From JAGTVB01 sp049282355 (GTDB lineage: Bacteria; Pseudomonadota; Gammaproteobacteria; HK1): DNA of 64,000 bases. Below are positions 33,147 through 42,303 of this stretch, one piece after another (within the stretch, counting starts at the first letter, position 1; each line of letters begins with the position of its first letter). The DNA is taken from assembly GCA_049282355.1 (NCBI GenBank), contig JBAPTW010000108.1, forward strand, positions 1 through 64,000, written 5' to 3'. A program made the translations under genes and the position numbers. Under the pieces are notes generated by a model. That model saw only the letters and a program-made list of their open reading frames with translations, searched no databases and had not been told where the DNA came from.

Positions 33147-34273
33147 ATACCACCAGTACTAACATAAGCGCGACCCTTCCAACGGGAACGCTCGCCGCGC
33201 CAATAGCGCAAAGCCGAACCCCAGGTCATGGCTAGGTAGAAAACACCGACAATTGGTAGCATTAGAGATAGATAAGGGGGCAATTTGTAAAAATGCAGTA
33301 TCGGCAAATAGCTCACCACCATCGCAAGGAAAGCGACCATCGCAGCGCCCTTAGCCCAGAACGACGTTGCAAAAAGTGCTAGCGGTGGCGCAATGAAGGC
33401 CATTGCCATCAGCGCCGTGCACAACAACAACCACCAGATTGAATAATGAAGCTGGGTAAACGCTGTGCGTGCCACGGTATTCCAAATGGGCCTCAGTCCC
33501 GCCTGAGAGCGCAAGCTCATGGCGGACCGCGTTAGGCCAATCCAAGTCGGAAAGCCGCGGCGCTTTGCCCGCAGTGCCAGGGCGCAATCGTCGATCAATT
33601 CATTGCGAAAAGCGTGAAACGCGCCTATCTCCTTGAGCAACTTTGTCTCGAGAAGCATACAACCTCCGGCAGCAGCGGCAACCCGTGAGGTGCTTGAGTT
33701 CGCCAAGCGAAACGGGTAGAGAAACTTAAAGAAGTAGACAAAGGCCGGTAAGAGAAGCCGCTCCCAAAAACTTTGCGTCGACAGTTGTACCATCAGGGAA
33801 ACGAGGCCGCCACCCTGGTGCTTCAGCTTGTATTTTAGCGCCGCAATAAGCCCAGGCGACAGTATGACATCAGCGTCCAGCAGCAATGTCAAAGGGCGTT
33901 CCAACCAAAGCTTTCCCTGCTCCAGGGCCCAGAGCTTACCCGTCCAGCCTGGAGGCATTGCTTTGCCAGACACGAGGATAACATCGTCCCCGGCTGCACT
34001 TCGAACCACCTCGGCTGTGCTATCCGTGGATTGGTCGTCGATGACCACGATTCTTAATCCACAGTCCTGCTCTCTGAGAGCATCAAGGCTTCGACAAAGG
34101 ACTCCCGCTTCGTTGCGCGCCGGGACAAGAACCACAATGTCTCCAAGATCTGCTCCCGAGTGATCCGGCGCACTCTCGAGTCGCTCCGCGGTACTCCACG
34201 GGCGCCAAGGTACCAATATGACCGTCAGCCACATCAGCGCCGCGCCAAATACCAGAAATTCAACCCATGGCAT
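33122..34273 (-). CDS. hpnB: Hopene-associated glycosyltransferase HpnB
   Basis: This 383-residue membrane-bound family 2 glycosyltransferase has one N-terminal helix, then WRPWSTAERLE, the GT-A core (VVLVPARNEAG, IVVIDDQSTDSTAEVV, TLLLDADVILSPG, NELIDDCALALRAKRRGF) and three or four C-terminal helices. It is the usual neighbour of hpnH in hopanoid clusters and may transfer sugar to extended hopanoids. It overlaps hpnH by 14 bases and hpnM by 25. The acceptor is not proven. Confidence 0.88.
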   Translation of the reverse strand: MPWVEFLVFGAALMWLTVILVPWRPWSTAERLESAPDHSGADLGDIVVLVPARNEAGVLCRSLDALREQDCGLRIVVIDDQSTDSTAEVVRSAAGDDVILVSGKAMPPGWTGKLWALEQGKLWLERPLTLLLDADVILSPGLIAALKYKLKHQGGGLVSLMVQLSTQSFWERLLLPAFVYFFKFLYPFRLANSSTSRVAAAAGGCMLLETKLLKEIGAFHAFRNELIDDCALALRAKRRGFPTWIGLTRSAMSLRSQAGLRPIWNTVARTAFTQLHYSIWWLLLCTALMAMAFIAPPLALFATSFWAKGAAMVAFLAMVVSYLPILHFYKLPPYLSLMLPIVGVFYLAMTWGSALRYWRGERSRWKGRAYVSTGGICEDCQEP

Positions 34274-35399
34274 CTACCGCTACCTCACGCCGCTGAGGCA
34301 CTCGCTCCGGAGCCGCGACGTGGACTTTGGGAGTGATGCTGTCGCCCGCAGAGTACATGAGGGGTAGTTCCGGAACCATATCACCGGTGGTGGCAGGCCC
34401 TCCCAGAAATACCTTTAGCGTCTTGAACGGGTTGGACACGGCATCGGTGACAGCGGTCGGTTCGAATCCACAGTGCATCATGCAGTTTGCACACTTGGGG
34501 TTTTTCCCAACCCCATAGCGGTCCCAATCGGTTTCCTCCATCAAGGCACGATAAGTCGGTGCGATACCCTCTCCCACGAGCAAATAGCAAGGCTTTTGCC
34601 AGCCGAAAACGTTGCGCGTCGGACTACCCCACGGCGTACACTGATAGCCTTGATTCCCAGCGAGAAAATCAAGGTAGAGGCTTGATTGATTAAACCGCCA
34701 ACGGCGGCCCCGCCCTTTACGGAATACGTTGCGAAATAGCTCCTTGCTCGCCTTGCGCTGCAGGAAAACCTCTTGCTGTGGCGCACGCTCATACTGGAAC
34801 CCAGGAGCTATTGTGATACCCTCTACACCTAAGGACATGACATAGTCGAAAAACTGCGCCGTTTCCGCTGGCGACTCACCTTCGAACAAGGTGCAATTGA
34901 CAGTGACTCGGAAACCTCGATCCACTGCGGCGCGAATCGCGTCTACTGCTTTATCAAATACACCGTTCTGACACACCGATGTATCGTGCCGATCGCGATT
35001 ACCATCCAGATGTATCGAGAACGTAAGATAGATAGATGGAGAATAGTCCTGCATGCGCTTCCGAAGCAGCAATGCGTTGGTGCAGAGGTACACGAACTTC
35101 TTGCGTCGAATAAAGCCTTGCACGATCCTAGGCATGTCCTTATGGATGAGCGGTTCGCCACCCGCAATGGATACAGTCGGCGCGCCACATTCATCAATAG
35201 CCGCCATGCATTCTTCATAAGAAAGGCGCTGGTCTAAGATTTGCTTAGGATAGTCAATCTTGCCGCACCCGGCACACGCTAGATTGCAACGGAACAGGGG
35301 TTCCAGCATAAGCACTAATGGATAGCGACGCTCGCCGCGAAGCTTTTTCGTGAGTATGTAAAGGCCAACCTTCATTTGCTGTCGCAAGGGAACGCTCAT
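34260..35399 (-). CDS. hpnH: Adenosyl-hopene transferase HpnH (radical SAM)
   Basis: This 379-residue radical-SAM enzyme joins 5'-deoxyadenosine to diploptene, the first step of C35 hopanoid side-chain synthesis. The cluster motif CNLACAGC gives Cys38, Cys42 and Cys45. The SAM-binding TVSIAGGEPLIHKDM and the C-terminal Cys-rich NPKCANCMMHCGFEP are visible. The start MSVPLRQQMKVGLYILTKKL is typical. It is the first gene of the leftward run hpnH-hpnB-hpnM-mlaA, divergent from dxs. Its Fe-S cluster would come from SUF, encoded about 8 kb away. Confidence 0.95.
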   Translation of the reverse strand: MSVPLRQQMKVGLYILTKKLRGERRYPLVLMLEPLFRCNLACAGCGKIDYPKQILDQRLSYEECMAAIDECGAPTVSIAGGEPLIHKDMPRIVQGFIRRKKFVYLCTNALLLRKRMQDYSPSIYLTFSIHLDGNRDRHDTSVCQNGVFDKAVDAIRAAVDRGFRVTVNCTLFEGESPAETAQFFDYVMSLGVEGITIAPGFQYERAPQQEVFLQRKASKELFRNVFRKGRGRRWRFNQSSLYLDFLAGNQGYQCTPWGSPTRNVFGWQKPCYLLVGEGIAPTYRALMEETDWDRYGVGKNPKCANCMMHCGFEPTAVTDAVSNPFKTLKVFLGGPATTGDMVPELPLMYSAGDSITPKVHVAAPERVPQRREVAVDAMG

Positions 35400-35567
35400 T
35401 ACCTGGTTCTCCTAATCGCTAGATCACAGATCCTCACCCATGCCGTGTTTATGCCAAGATCTCTAGCTAGAACGTGCGACCGCCGGATCGTCGCAAAATT
35501 GATACAGCTATTATCAATGGGTATCAATCTGTAAAATTGCTGTAAAATAGATGACAAACTTTATACG
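35400..35567. promoter_or_regulatory. Divergent hpnH-dxs promoter region
   Basis: This 168-bp spacer must start transcription both ways. It holds ATTGATA and GTATCAAT as an inverted pair about 15 bases apart (near 35498-35527) and a direct repeat CTGTAAAAT (near 35531-35549), whose second copy supplies a TAAAAT -10-like hexamer for dxs. Which factors bind is unknown. Confidence 0.4.
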
Positions 35568-37490
35568 ATGCGAGCCATGACGTCCACCAATGCCAGCCCC
35601 AGTCCACTACTCGAGCGCATTAACGTGCCCGATGATCTAAGGAAACTCCCGCAATCAAAGTTGATACCTCTTGCGGGGGAGCTGCGCCAATTTCTCATCC
35701 GCTGTGTTTCCCAATCTGGCGGCCACTTCGCGGCAGGCTTGGGGACAGTGGAGCTGACCATCGCGCTGCACTATGTGTTTAATACCCCCGAGGATCGCCT
35801 GGTGTGGGACGTGGGCCACCAGAGCTACCCGCACAAGATCCTGACGGGCCGCCGCAGTCAAATGTTAAGTGTTCGCCAGCAGGGAGGCATCGCACCGTTC
35901 CCGAAACGAGCGGAAAGTCCCTTTGATACCTTTGGCGTTGGGCATGCCGGGACATCGATCAGTGCGGCGCTAGGCATGGCAATGGCCGCCGATCGCCAGA
36001 GCCTAGAGCGACGGGTAGTGGCGATAATTGGTGACGGCGCCATGACCGCTGGAATGGCCTTCGAAGCTCTGAATCATGCGGGGGCTTTAAAGGCCAACAT
36101 GCTGGTCGTGCTAAACGACAACGATATGTCGATTTCCCCGAATGTCGGCGCCTTATCGAACTATTTCGCCCGTATTCTCTCAGGCAGGCTCTATGCCACG
36201 GTGCGGGCCGGCAGCAAAAAGGTGTTAAGCCGCATGCCGCCGGTTTGGGAATTAGCCAGGCGAGCCGAGGAGCACGTCAAAGGGCTCATTGTTCCCGGTA
36301 CATTGTTCGAGGAGCTCGGCTGGAACTATATCGGTCCAGTAGACGGGCACGATCTGCCCACACTCGTTGCCACTTTACAAAATCTCCGTGCGCTCACGGG
36401 CCCTCAACTCCTTCATGTCGTCACTCGCAAGGGCAAGGGTTATCCACCTGCGGAGGCAGATCCAATAAAGTACCACGGTGTCGGTACCTTCGACCCCACC
36501 ACGGGCATCCTTCCGTCCAACCGTCCTGCAGCGGGCCCAACGTTTACCGAGATCTTCGGTGATTGGGTATGTGATATGGCAAAACAGGATGAGCGGCTGG
36601 TGGCTATTACCCCGGCGATGCGAGAGGGCTCCGGGTTAGTACGCTTCGCCAAGGAGTTTCCGCAGCAGTATTTTGACGTGGGCATTGCCGAACAACACAG
36701 CGTCACGTTAGCCGCAGGGCTTGCCTGCGAAGGCCTGAAACCTGTCGTTGCCATCTACTCAACTTTTTTGCAGCGTGCCTACGATCAGGTCATCCACGAC
36801 GTCACGCTTCAAGATCTGCCGGTTTTACTGGCCATTGACCGTGCGGGTGTCGTTGGCCCCGATGGGCCGACTCACGCGGGCAGCTTCGACATCAGCTATC
36901 TTCGCTGTTTGCCGAACATGGTCGTCATGGCGCCGGCAGACGAGAATGAGTGTCGGCAAATGCTATACACGGGCTTTAGGTTAGAAAAGCCGAGCGCAGT
37001 CAGGTATCCGCGCGGTCAGGGACCGGGAGTGGCTGTAAAGAAAAAGATGACTGCGCTTCCTGTTGGGAAGGCGGAAGTTTGTCGTGACGGCAAAACCGTC
37101 GCTCTCCTTGCCTTTGGGGTGATGTTGGCTCCTTGTCTGCAGGCTGCGGAACGACTTGGCGCGACGGTGGTCAACATGCGTTTCATCAAGCCGCTTGACG
37201 AAGAGATAGTCTTGACGCTAGCGGCCAACCATGAGCTGCTAGTAACCGTCGAGGACAACGCCGTTACCGGTGGCGCGGGTAGTGCCGTCAATGAGTGTCT
37301 TATGGCCCATGAAGCACTCGTTGCGGTCATCAATCACGGCCTCCCGGACTGTTACCATCAGCATGGCGCGCGTGAGGAGCTCTTGGCCGATGTGGGCCTT
37401 GATGCCACGGGGATTGTTCGTGTCGTAGAGACCTACTTCGCCAGGCGGCGTAAGCGGCCCCAGGCCGCAGGGGCTGGGTTCGCGTCCTGA
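35568..37490 (+). CDS. dxs: 1-deoxy-D-xylulose-5-phosphate synthase
   Basis: This 640-residue TPP enzyme makes DXP from pyruvate and glyceraldehyde-3-phosphate, the entry of the MEP isoprenoid pathway. Landmarks are VWDVGHQSYPHKILTGR, the TPP motif IIGDGAMTAGMAFEALNHAG with NDNDMSISPNVGAL, the transketolase-type YFDVGIAEQHSVTLAAGLA, and DRAGVVGPDGPTHAG. The start is ambiguous (ATG at 35568 or 35577). Insertion among hopanoid genes suggests dedicated precursor supply. A second dxs elsewhere cannot be excluded. Confidence 0.96.
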   Translation: MRAMTSTNASPSPLLERINVPDDLRKLPQSKLIPLAGELRQFLIRCVSQSGGHFAAGLGTVELTIALHYVFNTPEDRLVWDVGHQSYPHKILTGRRSQMLSVRQQGGIAPFPKRAESPFDTFGVGHAGTSISAALGMAMAADRQSLERRVVAIIGDGAMTAGMAFEALNHAGALKANMLVVLNDNDMSISPNVGALSNYFARILSGRLYATVRAGSKKVLSRMPPVWELARRAEEHVKGLIVPGTLFEELGWNYIGPVDGHDLPTLVATLQNLRALTGPQLLHVVTRKGKGYPPAEADPIKYHGVGTFDPTTGILPSNRPAAGPTFTEIFGDWVCDMAKQDERLVAITPAMREGSGLVRFAKEFPQQYFDVGIAEQHSVTLAAGLACEGLKPVVAIYSTFLQRAYDQVIHDVTLQDLPVLLAIDRAGVVGPDGPTHAGSFDISYLRCLPNMVVMAPADENECRQMLYTGFRLEKPSAVRYPRGQGPGVAVKKKMTALPVGKAEVCRDGKTVALLAFGVMLAPCLQAAERLGATVVNMRFIKPLDEEIVLTLAANHELLVTVEDNAVTGGAGSAVNECLMAHEALVAVINHGLPDCYHQHGAREELLADVGLDATGIVRVVETYFARRRKRPQAAGAGFAS

Positions 37491-37527
37491 ATCAGGATAA
37501 ACCCCGACGGAGCGCTACTACTCGCCC

Positions 37528-38241
37528 CTAGGGGTGGCTCAATCCGTCGACATCCAAGTGACGCGCGGCGCGGGTAAGCGTGCGTAGGGCAGCAAAATAG
37601 CCCCTTCCTAGCTGCAGTAAGCCAATGAGATCGGGGGGATGGCGAAACACTGCCGTCACTAAGCGCATTAACCGGACACGTCCCCCGCTATCCGTTTCGC
37701 GCAGCACCAGCTTTGGCATGACCATTGCCGCCGGATCAGAAACAGCACGTACTATCAAGAAGGGTTTACCCTTTTGCTGGGCGACTTCAGCAACAGCCCC
37801 GCTTTCCATATCTGCCGCCATGGCGTGAGTGAAACGAAACAATGCGGCCTTCTGTTCGGGAGAATCCAGCACTGCAGTTGTCGATGCAATTGCTCCTTCC
37901 GCGAATGCAAAGTTGCCCCTCAGACGCGTTCGCACATACTCCCGCCACCGCAGGTCTACGCGATAGCGGATTTGTCCAGGTACTTCGACAGCCTCAGCTA
38001 ACAATAGTGTTCCGGAACATAGCGTAGGATCAAGTCCAGCGGCGCTACCCCAGCTGACGAGCGCCTCTGCCCCCGCGGTGAGCAAGAAGTGCGCGGCACG
38101 CCGTGCTCGTTCAGGACCAATCCCCGAAAGCATTATCCACAATCTTGGTGATGCCTGGACACACTCGCCACGCAGCGGCAGTCGTCGGTGCAATGCCCTG
38201 AATTCACCGGGAAGCGCAACAACTACGCCAGTAGCGGTCAA
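37528..38241 (-). CDS. hpnG: Hopanoid phosphorylase HpnG
   Basis: This 237-residue nucleoside-phosphorylase-fold enzyme opens GVVVALPGEFRAL and contains MLSGIGPERARRAA, ALVSWGSAAGLDP and the MTAN-like acidic motif AADMESGAVAEVA. HpnG removes adenine from adenosylhopane to give ribosylhopane. It overlaps shc by 4 bases (ATGA), so the two are co-translated. It converges on dxs, 38 bases apart. No ribosylhopane-modifying hpnO or hpnP lies in this window. Confidence 0.9.
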   Translation of the reverse strand: MTATGVVVALPGEFRALHRRLPLRGECVQASPRLWIMLSGIGPERARRAAHFLLTAGAEALVSWGSAAGLDPTLCSGTLLLAEAVEVPGQIRYRVDLRWREYVRTRLRGNFAFAEGAIASTTAVLDSPEQKAALFRFTHAMAADMESGAVAEVAQQKGKPFLIVRAVSDPAAMVMPKLVLRETDSGGRVRLMRLVTAVFRHPPDLIGLLQLGRGYFAALRTLTRAARHLDVDGLSHP

Positions 38242-40193
38242 TGGGTGCTGCTGTTGCCAAGGCGTTGATAACGCGCCAACGCCCAGAGCGGGAAGTACTT
38301 GGTATAGCCGTGATAGCTAAGGTAAAAAACTCGAGGAAATCCTGGCGCAGTAAATTCATCGCTATACCAGAGCCCATCGGCATTCTGAGTTCTCTTCAAG
38401 TATTCAATGCCGCCTTGCACTGCCACCGAATGTATCTCTCCCGCCGCCATCAGCGCGAGCAATGCCCATGCTGTCTGAAAGGCTGTGCTTCGCGGAGCTA
38501 CTCCCATGAGGTTTGGCTCGGCATAACTATCATTGCTCTCTCCCCACCCTCCATCAGGGCGCTGAACACGCTTGAGCCAGTACACAGCGCGCTGAATGTA
38601 GGGAGCATCATCGCGTTCTCCCAATATCTCCAGCGCGGCCAGCACCGACCACGTTCCGTAGATATAGTTAGTGCCCCAACGACCGAACCAGCAGCCTTCA
38701 TCTTCCTGCTGTTCACGCAAAAACTGCCGACCTCGCGCTATCGCGTCAGCATAGCGCAATGGGTCAACGAGCTTAAGAAACAACAGACAACGAGCCGTTA
38801 CGTCGCTGGTCGGAGGATCCAAAAGAGCGCCGTGGTCAGCAAAAGGTATTTCATTGAGATAATAATAGGTATTATCGACATCAAAAGATGCAAATCCTCC
38901 ATTTTTTGATTGCATCCCGCAAATCCATGCGGCCGCTCGCTCAATTGGCATTCGATACTCAGGAAGCCCAGAACGGATCATGGCCCACCCCACCGCCGCA
39001 GTATCGTCGAGGTCGGGATAGTGGCCATTCCCAAACTGGAACGGCCAACCTCCTCCCGGGAGGTCAGGCCGACGCTCTCGCCAATCTCCCGGTTCTTCAA
39101 GCAACTGCTGAGTGACCAGCCAATTCAGACCGGCTTGATCGGCGCCTGGAGCCGCAGCCGTTTCTTGCACTGCGCAGCACGCCAGCGCCGTATCCCAAAC
39201 GGGTGAGACGCATGGTTGACAATAGGCCCGATCTGATTCTATTACGAGGAGACGTCGAAGAGCCTCACCTGTCATCACCCGGTAGGGGTGATCGTGCGGG
39301 TATCCCAGAAGCGCAAGCGCCTCATGGGCGTTAACCATGGCGGGAAAGATCGCGCCGAGACCATCAGTGCCGTTGAGTCGGGCAACAATCCACTGCTCCG
39401 CGCGCCGCATGGCGCGCCGTCGCACCCAGGGCGGTATGAAATTTTCCAGCAAACGCGCGGTTCGTTCCAGTATGAGAAGCACTCGATTTAGAGGGGAACG
39501 AACCGGAAAGTAGTCACGCTCCTTATCAGGTAGCGTCGTAAAAAGCTCGGGTATGTGGATATTGCGGGGGTTGCGCGCCTTGGCCTTGAGGCTGCACAGA
39601 ATCAACAATGGAACCATCACTGTGCGCGACCAATAAGATACTTTGCTCAAATGGAAGAAAAACCAGCGCGGCAAGAGCATGATTTCCACTGGAATGAAAG
39701 GCACACCACGCCAAGGAAGCTGGCGGAACAAAGCGAGCGCGATACGCGTAAAGACATTGGCGCGTGCTGCGCCTCCCTCATCAAGTATGGCATTACGAGC
39801 ACGTATCATGTAGTCGGCATCGACGCTATCTCCTACAAGCTTCAGCGCATAATAGGCTTTTACTGAACAGCTCAAGTCGAATGCGCCACCTTGATAGAGC
39901 GGCCAGCCGCCGTGCTCGGCCTGATGGTGACGTATATAGACGGCTAGCTTCTGCTCGAGATCTTCATCGATTTCATCCATGAAATGCATCATGAGAATGT
40001 ACTCAGACGGGATGGTGCAATCAGCTTCCAGCTCATAACACCAGTAACCATCTGGATTTTGATGTGAAAGCAAAGCACTCAATGCCCGGCCAACAGATTC
40101 TCCTAACGCAAACTCCTGTCCTTCAAATAGCAAATCGCCCGGCGTTTCCTGTTCATCTAGAAGCACTGCGGCTTGTAAAGCTTGTCTTATCAT
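38238..40193 (-). CDS. shc: Squalene-hopene cyclase
   Basis: This 651-residue membrane-associated cyclase makes hopene and hopanol from squalene. The catalytic acid motif is DLDD at residues 394-397, and many QW-type repeats are visible (QNPDGYWCYELEADC, GCWFGRWGTNYIYGTW, QRPDGGWGE, QNADGLWY). PTSDVTARCL is also conserved. The length is normal. The upstream frame is clear, with AAGGGA 12 bases from the ATG. It is followed by hpnG in the same transcript. Confidence 0.96.
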   Translation of the reverse strand: MIRQALQAAVLLDEQETPGDLLFEGQEFALGESVGRALSALLSHQNPDGYWCYELEADCTIPSEYILMMHFMDEIDEDLEQKLAVYIRHHQAEHGGWPLYQGGAFDLSCSVKAYYALKLVGDSVDADYMIRARNAILDEGGAARANVFTRIALALFRQLPWRGVPFIPVEIMLLPRWFFFHLSKVSYWSRTVMVPLLILCSLKAKARNPRNIHIPELFTTLPDKERDYFPVRSPLNRVLLILERTARLLENFIPPWVRRRAMRRAEQWIVARLNGTDGLGAIFPAMVNAHEALALLGYPHDHPYRVMTGEALRRLLVIESDRAYCQPCVSPVWDTALACCAVQETAAAPGADQAGLNWLVTQQLLEEPGDWRERRPDLPGGGWPFQFGNGHYPDLDDTAAVGWAMIRSGLPEYRMPIERAAAWICGMQSKNGGFASFDVDNTYYYLNEIPFADHGALLDPPTSDVTARCLLFLKLVDPLRYADAIARGRQFLREQQEDEGCWFGRWGTNYIYGTWSVLAALEILGERDDAPYIQRAVYWLKRVQRPDGGWGESNDSYAEPNLMGVAPRSTAFQTAWALLALMAAGEIHSVAVQGGIEYLKRTQNADGLWYSDEFTAPGFPRVFYLSYHGYTKYFPLWALARYQRLGNSSTH

Positions 40194-40497
40194 TTGATTA
40201 TTTCGTCCCTTGACACCGACACAATTGAGCTTTGCTAAGAAGATATTCTGAGCCCTGCCGAGTTAGGCATGGCACGTTAGCAGCGGCCCGACCCAAAAGG
40301 GTCGTAAGCTATCTCGAATAGCCGCAGATTTCCCCAATGAGGAAGTCCTAGGATGCGGCCAACAAATTCTCAGTTATACCCATTTGCATGCTCATTCCTG
40401 GCCACCCCAAGCCTTTACCTAGCAGGATCTTTAATGTCTTTGCAGCAACTTCTACTACTCAATTTGTTTCGTTATCACAATGAAGTTATGGCGTTTT
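40194..40497. other. Spacer between squalene synthase and shc, no gene
   Basis: This spacer of about 300 bases lies between two leftward genes. I see no open frame worth calling, no R1 or R2 copy and no clear hairpin. It presumably carries the shc promoter. Confidence 0.4.
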
Positions 40498-41571
40498 TTA
40501 GTATTGTCCAAGGACAGGCATTCCCGCTGGGCTGCTCGGAGCCGGAAGGCCCCTCGTGTAGAGGTCGAAAATCCGCCGCAAAACCAAATCATTCGAAACG
40601 GCAAGATTTGTTACTAGTACCGTGCCTTTCACAGCGCGTCGAGATATTTTTACCTGCTGTCCACTGCTGAAATCCAGATGCTGGGAGACTTTACGCAGAG
40701 TCAAAATAGCCATTCCTAATGCCCACAAGCAAAAACGCCGAATACCTTTCTCGGTTCGGGGAAAAAGCAAGGTGTAGGTCAGCGCATTCAGCAGATGAGC
40801 TCGTGCGATACCGATGAGCTCGCGTAATCCAGCACCAAATGCTTGACTGTAATGATTGGGAGACAGATCTCGTAGATCGAAACCGGCTCTCTGAAAAATG
40901 TCTCGCGGCAACCAGCAGGCGCCTCGACGCCAATCCTCCCAAATATCTTTGAGGATATTGGTCATCTGCAATCCCTGCCCAAAAGACACGGCGAGCTTGG
41001 ATAAATGCGCCCGCTGCGCCCTCATATCCTCAAGATAATCACAAAATAATTCTGTCAGCATCTCGCCAACGACGCCGGCAACATAATAACAATATCGATT
41101 TAACTGTCGCAGGTCCGCCAGGCCCGCGAGTGTCGTGTTCTGCTGAAACTCGGCCATTCCCGCAGACATTATACGCACACATCGTTCCAGAGCGGCCCGC
41201 TGCGTCTCATTAAATCCATGGGTGATGCGAATCACGCGCGCCGTGTTATAGACAAGATCCCGTTCCGCCGCTAGTGTGCTGCTAGAAAGCCTGCAAGAGA
41301 GCTCCGCCGCAAACTGCGAAGCCGGAGCTTGGGCCGCGACAACGTACGCGAATTCTTCTGCGAATTCGCGTTTCTTATCAACCTCGAGCGTCGGCTCGTC
41401 CTCTATGGTGTCCGCAATACGACAAAGCAGATAGGCATTGCTCACAACATGCGCGAGCGGCGATGGGAGCTGAGGGATGGTTAGCGCGAAAGTGCGCGAA
41501 ACTCCTTGCAGAATATATTTCTGATAGGCTTCATCCGTGGTAAAGCAGTCCTGGCTTAAGCACTCATCCAT
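40498..41571 (-). CDS. Squalene/phytoene synthase family protein (squalene synthase)
   Basis: This 357-residue head-to-head prenyl synthase has the first Asp-rich motif in CRIADTIEDE (Asp54 to Asp58) and the second in MTNILKDIWEDW (Asp209, Asp213). Also visible are SRTFALTIPQLP and NRYCYYVAGVVGEMLTELF. These fit one-step farnesyl-diphosphate farnesyltransferases more than the HpnC/HpnD pair, though family assignment by eye is not decisive. No hpnC, hpnD or hpnE set is adjacent. It lies upstream of shc on the same strand and should supply its squalene. Confidence 0.88.
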   Translation of the reverse strand: MDECLSQDCFTTDEAYQKYILQGVSRTFALTIPQLPSPLAHVVSNAYLLCRIADTIEDEPTLEVDKKREFAEEFAYVVAAQAPASQFAAELSCRLSSSTLAAERDLVYNTARVIRITHGFNETQRAALERCVRIMSAGMAEFQQNTTLAGLADLRQLNRYCYYVAGVVGEMLTELFCDYLEDMRAQRAHLSKLAVSFGQGLQMTNILKDIWEDWRRGACWLPRDIFQRAGFDLRDLSPNHYSQAFGAGLRELIGIARAHLLNALTYTLLFPRTEKGIRRFCLWALGMAILTLRKVSQHLDFSSGQQVKISRRAVKGTVLVTNLAVSNDLVLRRIFDLYTRGLPAPSSPAGMPVLGQY

Positions 41572-41585
41572 GCGGTTTTTCCTAA

Positions 41586-41760
41586 GAGGCTGTTTTGAGA
41601 ACTACTCGACTTACCAGTGGCCCGGCGCCGCAGATCGACACAAAAAGCCAGGAATCTCCTGCACACCGGCAGGCTGGGCCGCCGGCAGTGAATCCCAAGG
41701 AAAGCGGAACTTAGCATGCTCAGGAACGATCTTGAGCAACTATGCGCTGGCCCGGGTGGG
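41586..41760 (+). repeat. R2 dispersed repeat, copy G (degenerate)
   Basis: This copy begins GAGGCTGTTTTGAGAACTAC, matching the left end of the 60422 copy, and later carries TCAGGAACGATCTTGAGCAA and GCGCTGGCCCGGGTGGGG, which match the middle module of other copies. Heavy divergence and possible rearrangement make the limits uncertain. Confidence 0.5.
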
Positions 41761-42121
41761 GCAGGCTCCAAGAGTGGCGCGAGCAAGCCATCATCTACTC
41801 GTCTGGGCACCGCGGGTCCTCGCTAGCGTAAGCCTTAGTTCTGCCTAGGCTTGCTTAAAATAGCCTCCAAGCTCCGTCCAAATTATCAAAAATACGACAA
41901 ACTGCGCTTTCCAACTATTTTCGCATCGCTGGGCTATTTAGCCAAGTCACCTATAGCAAAACGAGTAGTGTAGCTATTAGATCGAGCACACTACTGATTG
42001 CTGCCGGCAGGCCAAATGTTGAAACCCAACCAAAAAAGTTATCGGTAGCTCTGAGATAGCCCTTGGAAAACTTTTCCGCATCCGTTTTAACAATTGCTGT
42101 ACTCGCTATAGGGTGTTAGGA

Positions 42122-42200
42122 AGGTGACTTGACAAAATCGTCAGGAACGGTCTTGAACAGCTGCAAGCTAACCCCGGCGGGGACAAGTCCCACGATGGTA
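42122..42200 (-). repeat. R2 dispersed repeat, copy H (middle module)
   Basis: The blocks GACAAAATCGTCAGGAAC, TCTTGAACAGCTG and GGACAAGTCCCACGATGG follow the order of the middle module in copy B (44877-45038). Both ends of the element are missing. Confidence 0.6.
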
Positions 42201-42303
42201 CGACTCCATGTAAGGCCAAAACCATAAGACGCCCGAGTGGCTAGGTTCGCTGCAGATGCGGCTGATATACTAGCTTGTTACTGAAAAAACTGAGGGAGGG
42301 ACT

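Larger units (their letters stand above)
41572..42303. other. 732-bp spacer before icd with repeat relics and an orphan frame
   Basis: The spacer separates divergent squalene synthase and icd. It holds degraded R2 pieces (41586-41760 and 42122-42200) and an inverted repeat AGTAGTGT / ACACTACT at 41964-41995. A leftward frame of about 54 codons at 41951-42110 (containing KGYLRATDNFFGWV and a hydrophobic end) has no standard start codon, so I do not call it a gene. A TATACT at 42266 could be the icd -10, but no good -35 pairs with it. Confidence 0.45.

Noticed and set aside
38241..38909. Rightward open frame of 222 codons opposite shc
   Set aside because: It is a shadow of the conserved cyclase coding sequence on the other strand.
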